From: Cryobacterium ruanii
GTDB lineage: Bacteria; Actinomycetota; Actinomycetes; Actinomycetales; Microbacteriaceae
Assembly: GCF_004404055.1 (NCBI RefSeq)
Contig: NZ_SOHK01000008.1
Location: 410 to 42,631, forward strand
Length of the DNA: 42,222 nucleotides
Reading direction: 5' to 3'
The notes beneath the pieces were generated by a model. It was not told the DNA's origin. It saw only the letters and a program-made list of their open reading frames with translations, and did no database searches. Shown piece by piece: positions 40,448-42,222 of the stretch. The number at the start of each line of letters is the position of its first letter. Position 1 is the stretch's first letter. The translations under genes were made by a program, and so were the position numbers.

Positions 40448-40511
40448 GCATACTCGACCCGCGAACGAAACAATGTGGAGGTTGTCCAGACGGGACTGGC
40501 AAGATAGCACC

Positions 40512-41999
<1,488 letters not shown>

Positions 42000-42030
42000 C
42001 CCCCGCATTCATGGACGGGGCCTTGGCCCG

Positions 42031-42066
42031 GAACGTGGGCGCAGTTTCTAAACCGGGCCCACGTTC
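42031..42066. repeat. Hairpin/repeat downstream of ahcY
   Basis: GAACGTGGGC (42031-42040) and GCCCACGTTC (42057-42066) form a perfect 10-bp stem with a 16-base loop. The flanks contain GGCCCGGAAC and GGGTGGGCCCGG, related to the repeats at 28026 and 29154. It may act as terminator for ahcY and belong to the same palindromic family. The rest to 42222 shows no gene, only a TGCGG/CCGCA hairpin near 42179-42192. Confidence 0.5.
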
Positions 42067-42222
42067 ATAGGGTGGGCCCGGTCGCCGTGGCAGATGCTGG
42101 CTGGCGACACGCCCGGGTGGGTGGCGTTTTGACGGGTGGGCGTGGGGACCGTAATGTATCTATACGTACCCCAAAGGTGCGGAAAGCCGCAGTGCTTCCC
42201 GGCCTCATGTGGGACCAGATTG

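Noticed and set aside
42100..42222. Riboswitch or tRNA at the right edge
   Set aside because: A small hairpin and a GTAT-CT-ATAC motif are present, but no conserved riboswitch core or tRNA cloverleaf can be traced before the window ends.

Overview
The window looks like chromosomal DNA of a high-GC actinobacterium, most likely of the family Microbacteriaceae. The grounds are the GC-rich codon use, GTG starts, a WhiB-family regulator, the linked set whiB / large GT2 membrane protein / DUF5719 / Rv3259-like protein / DUF3499 / ahcY, and a long S-adenosylhomocysteinase of actinobacterial type. It contains no rRNA, tRNA or CRISPR array that I can see. Almost everything in it concerns cell-envelope sugars, polyprenyl-linked glycan assembly, or the nucleotide-sugar and methionine-salvage chemistry that feeds them.

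Layout. Bases 1-300 hold the 5' part of an IS110-family transposase, with its non-coding flank upstream. Bases 593-4534 hold a nucleotide-sugar set of lower GC: a Gfo/Idh/MocA dehydrogenase and a DegT aminotransferase on the minus strand, then divergently an LpxA-like acyltransferase and a flippase-like membrane protein. Bases 4535-5146 are non-coding and rich in RNA-like structure, including a possible pseudoknot. Bases 5147-16031 are a glycan assembly region: a DUF2142 membrane protein, two GT4 and three GT2 glycosyltransferases, a Wzx-like flippase and two tandem O-antigen ligase/polymerase paralogs. Bases 16137-22699 are metabolic: a phytoene-desaturase-like FAD enzyme, an acyl-CoA dehydrogenase, manA, a GATase1-AraC regulator, a 46-residue membrane peptide and galE.

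Bases 22891-28005 and 39694-41999 are two halves of the actinobacterial whiB2 neighbourhood (whiB, giant GT2 membrane protein, DUF5719; then Rv3259-like protein, DUF3499, ahcY). Between them, 28129-38166 carries a coherent set: MTA phosphorylase, an SDR nucleotide-sugar epimerase, a two-component system, a polyprenyl-phosphate-type GT2, a DUF2064 nucleotidyltransferase-fold protein, a methyltransferase, a membrane protein, a membrane molybdenum oxidoreductase and a GT-C glycosyltransferase. Five of these classes are the ones found in the Mycobacterium tuberculosis Rv0535-Rv0541c locus, which is linked to the methylthioxylose (MTX) cap of lipoarabinomannan. I infer that this block makes and exports a 5-methylthio-pentose glycan modification. 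That is the most interesting reading of the window.

The DNA itself is unusual in two ways. A short palindromic repeat family (core CCGGGCCCGGAAC) has one 72-bp copy sitting in frame inside the epimerase gene. The nonamer AGCGGATGC, counting both strands, occurs about nineteen times between 13 kb and 41 kb but not in the first 13 kb, which suggests a different history for the left part.
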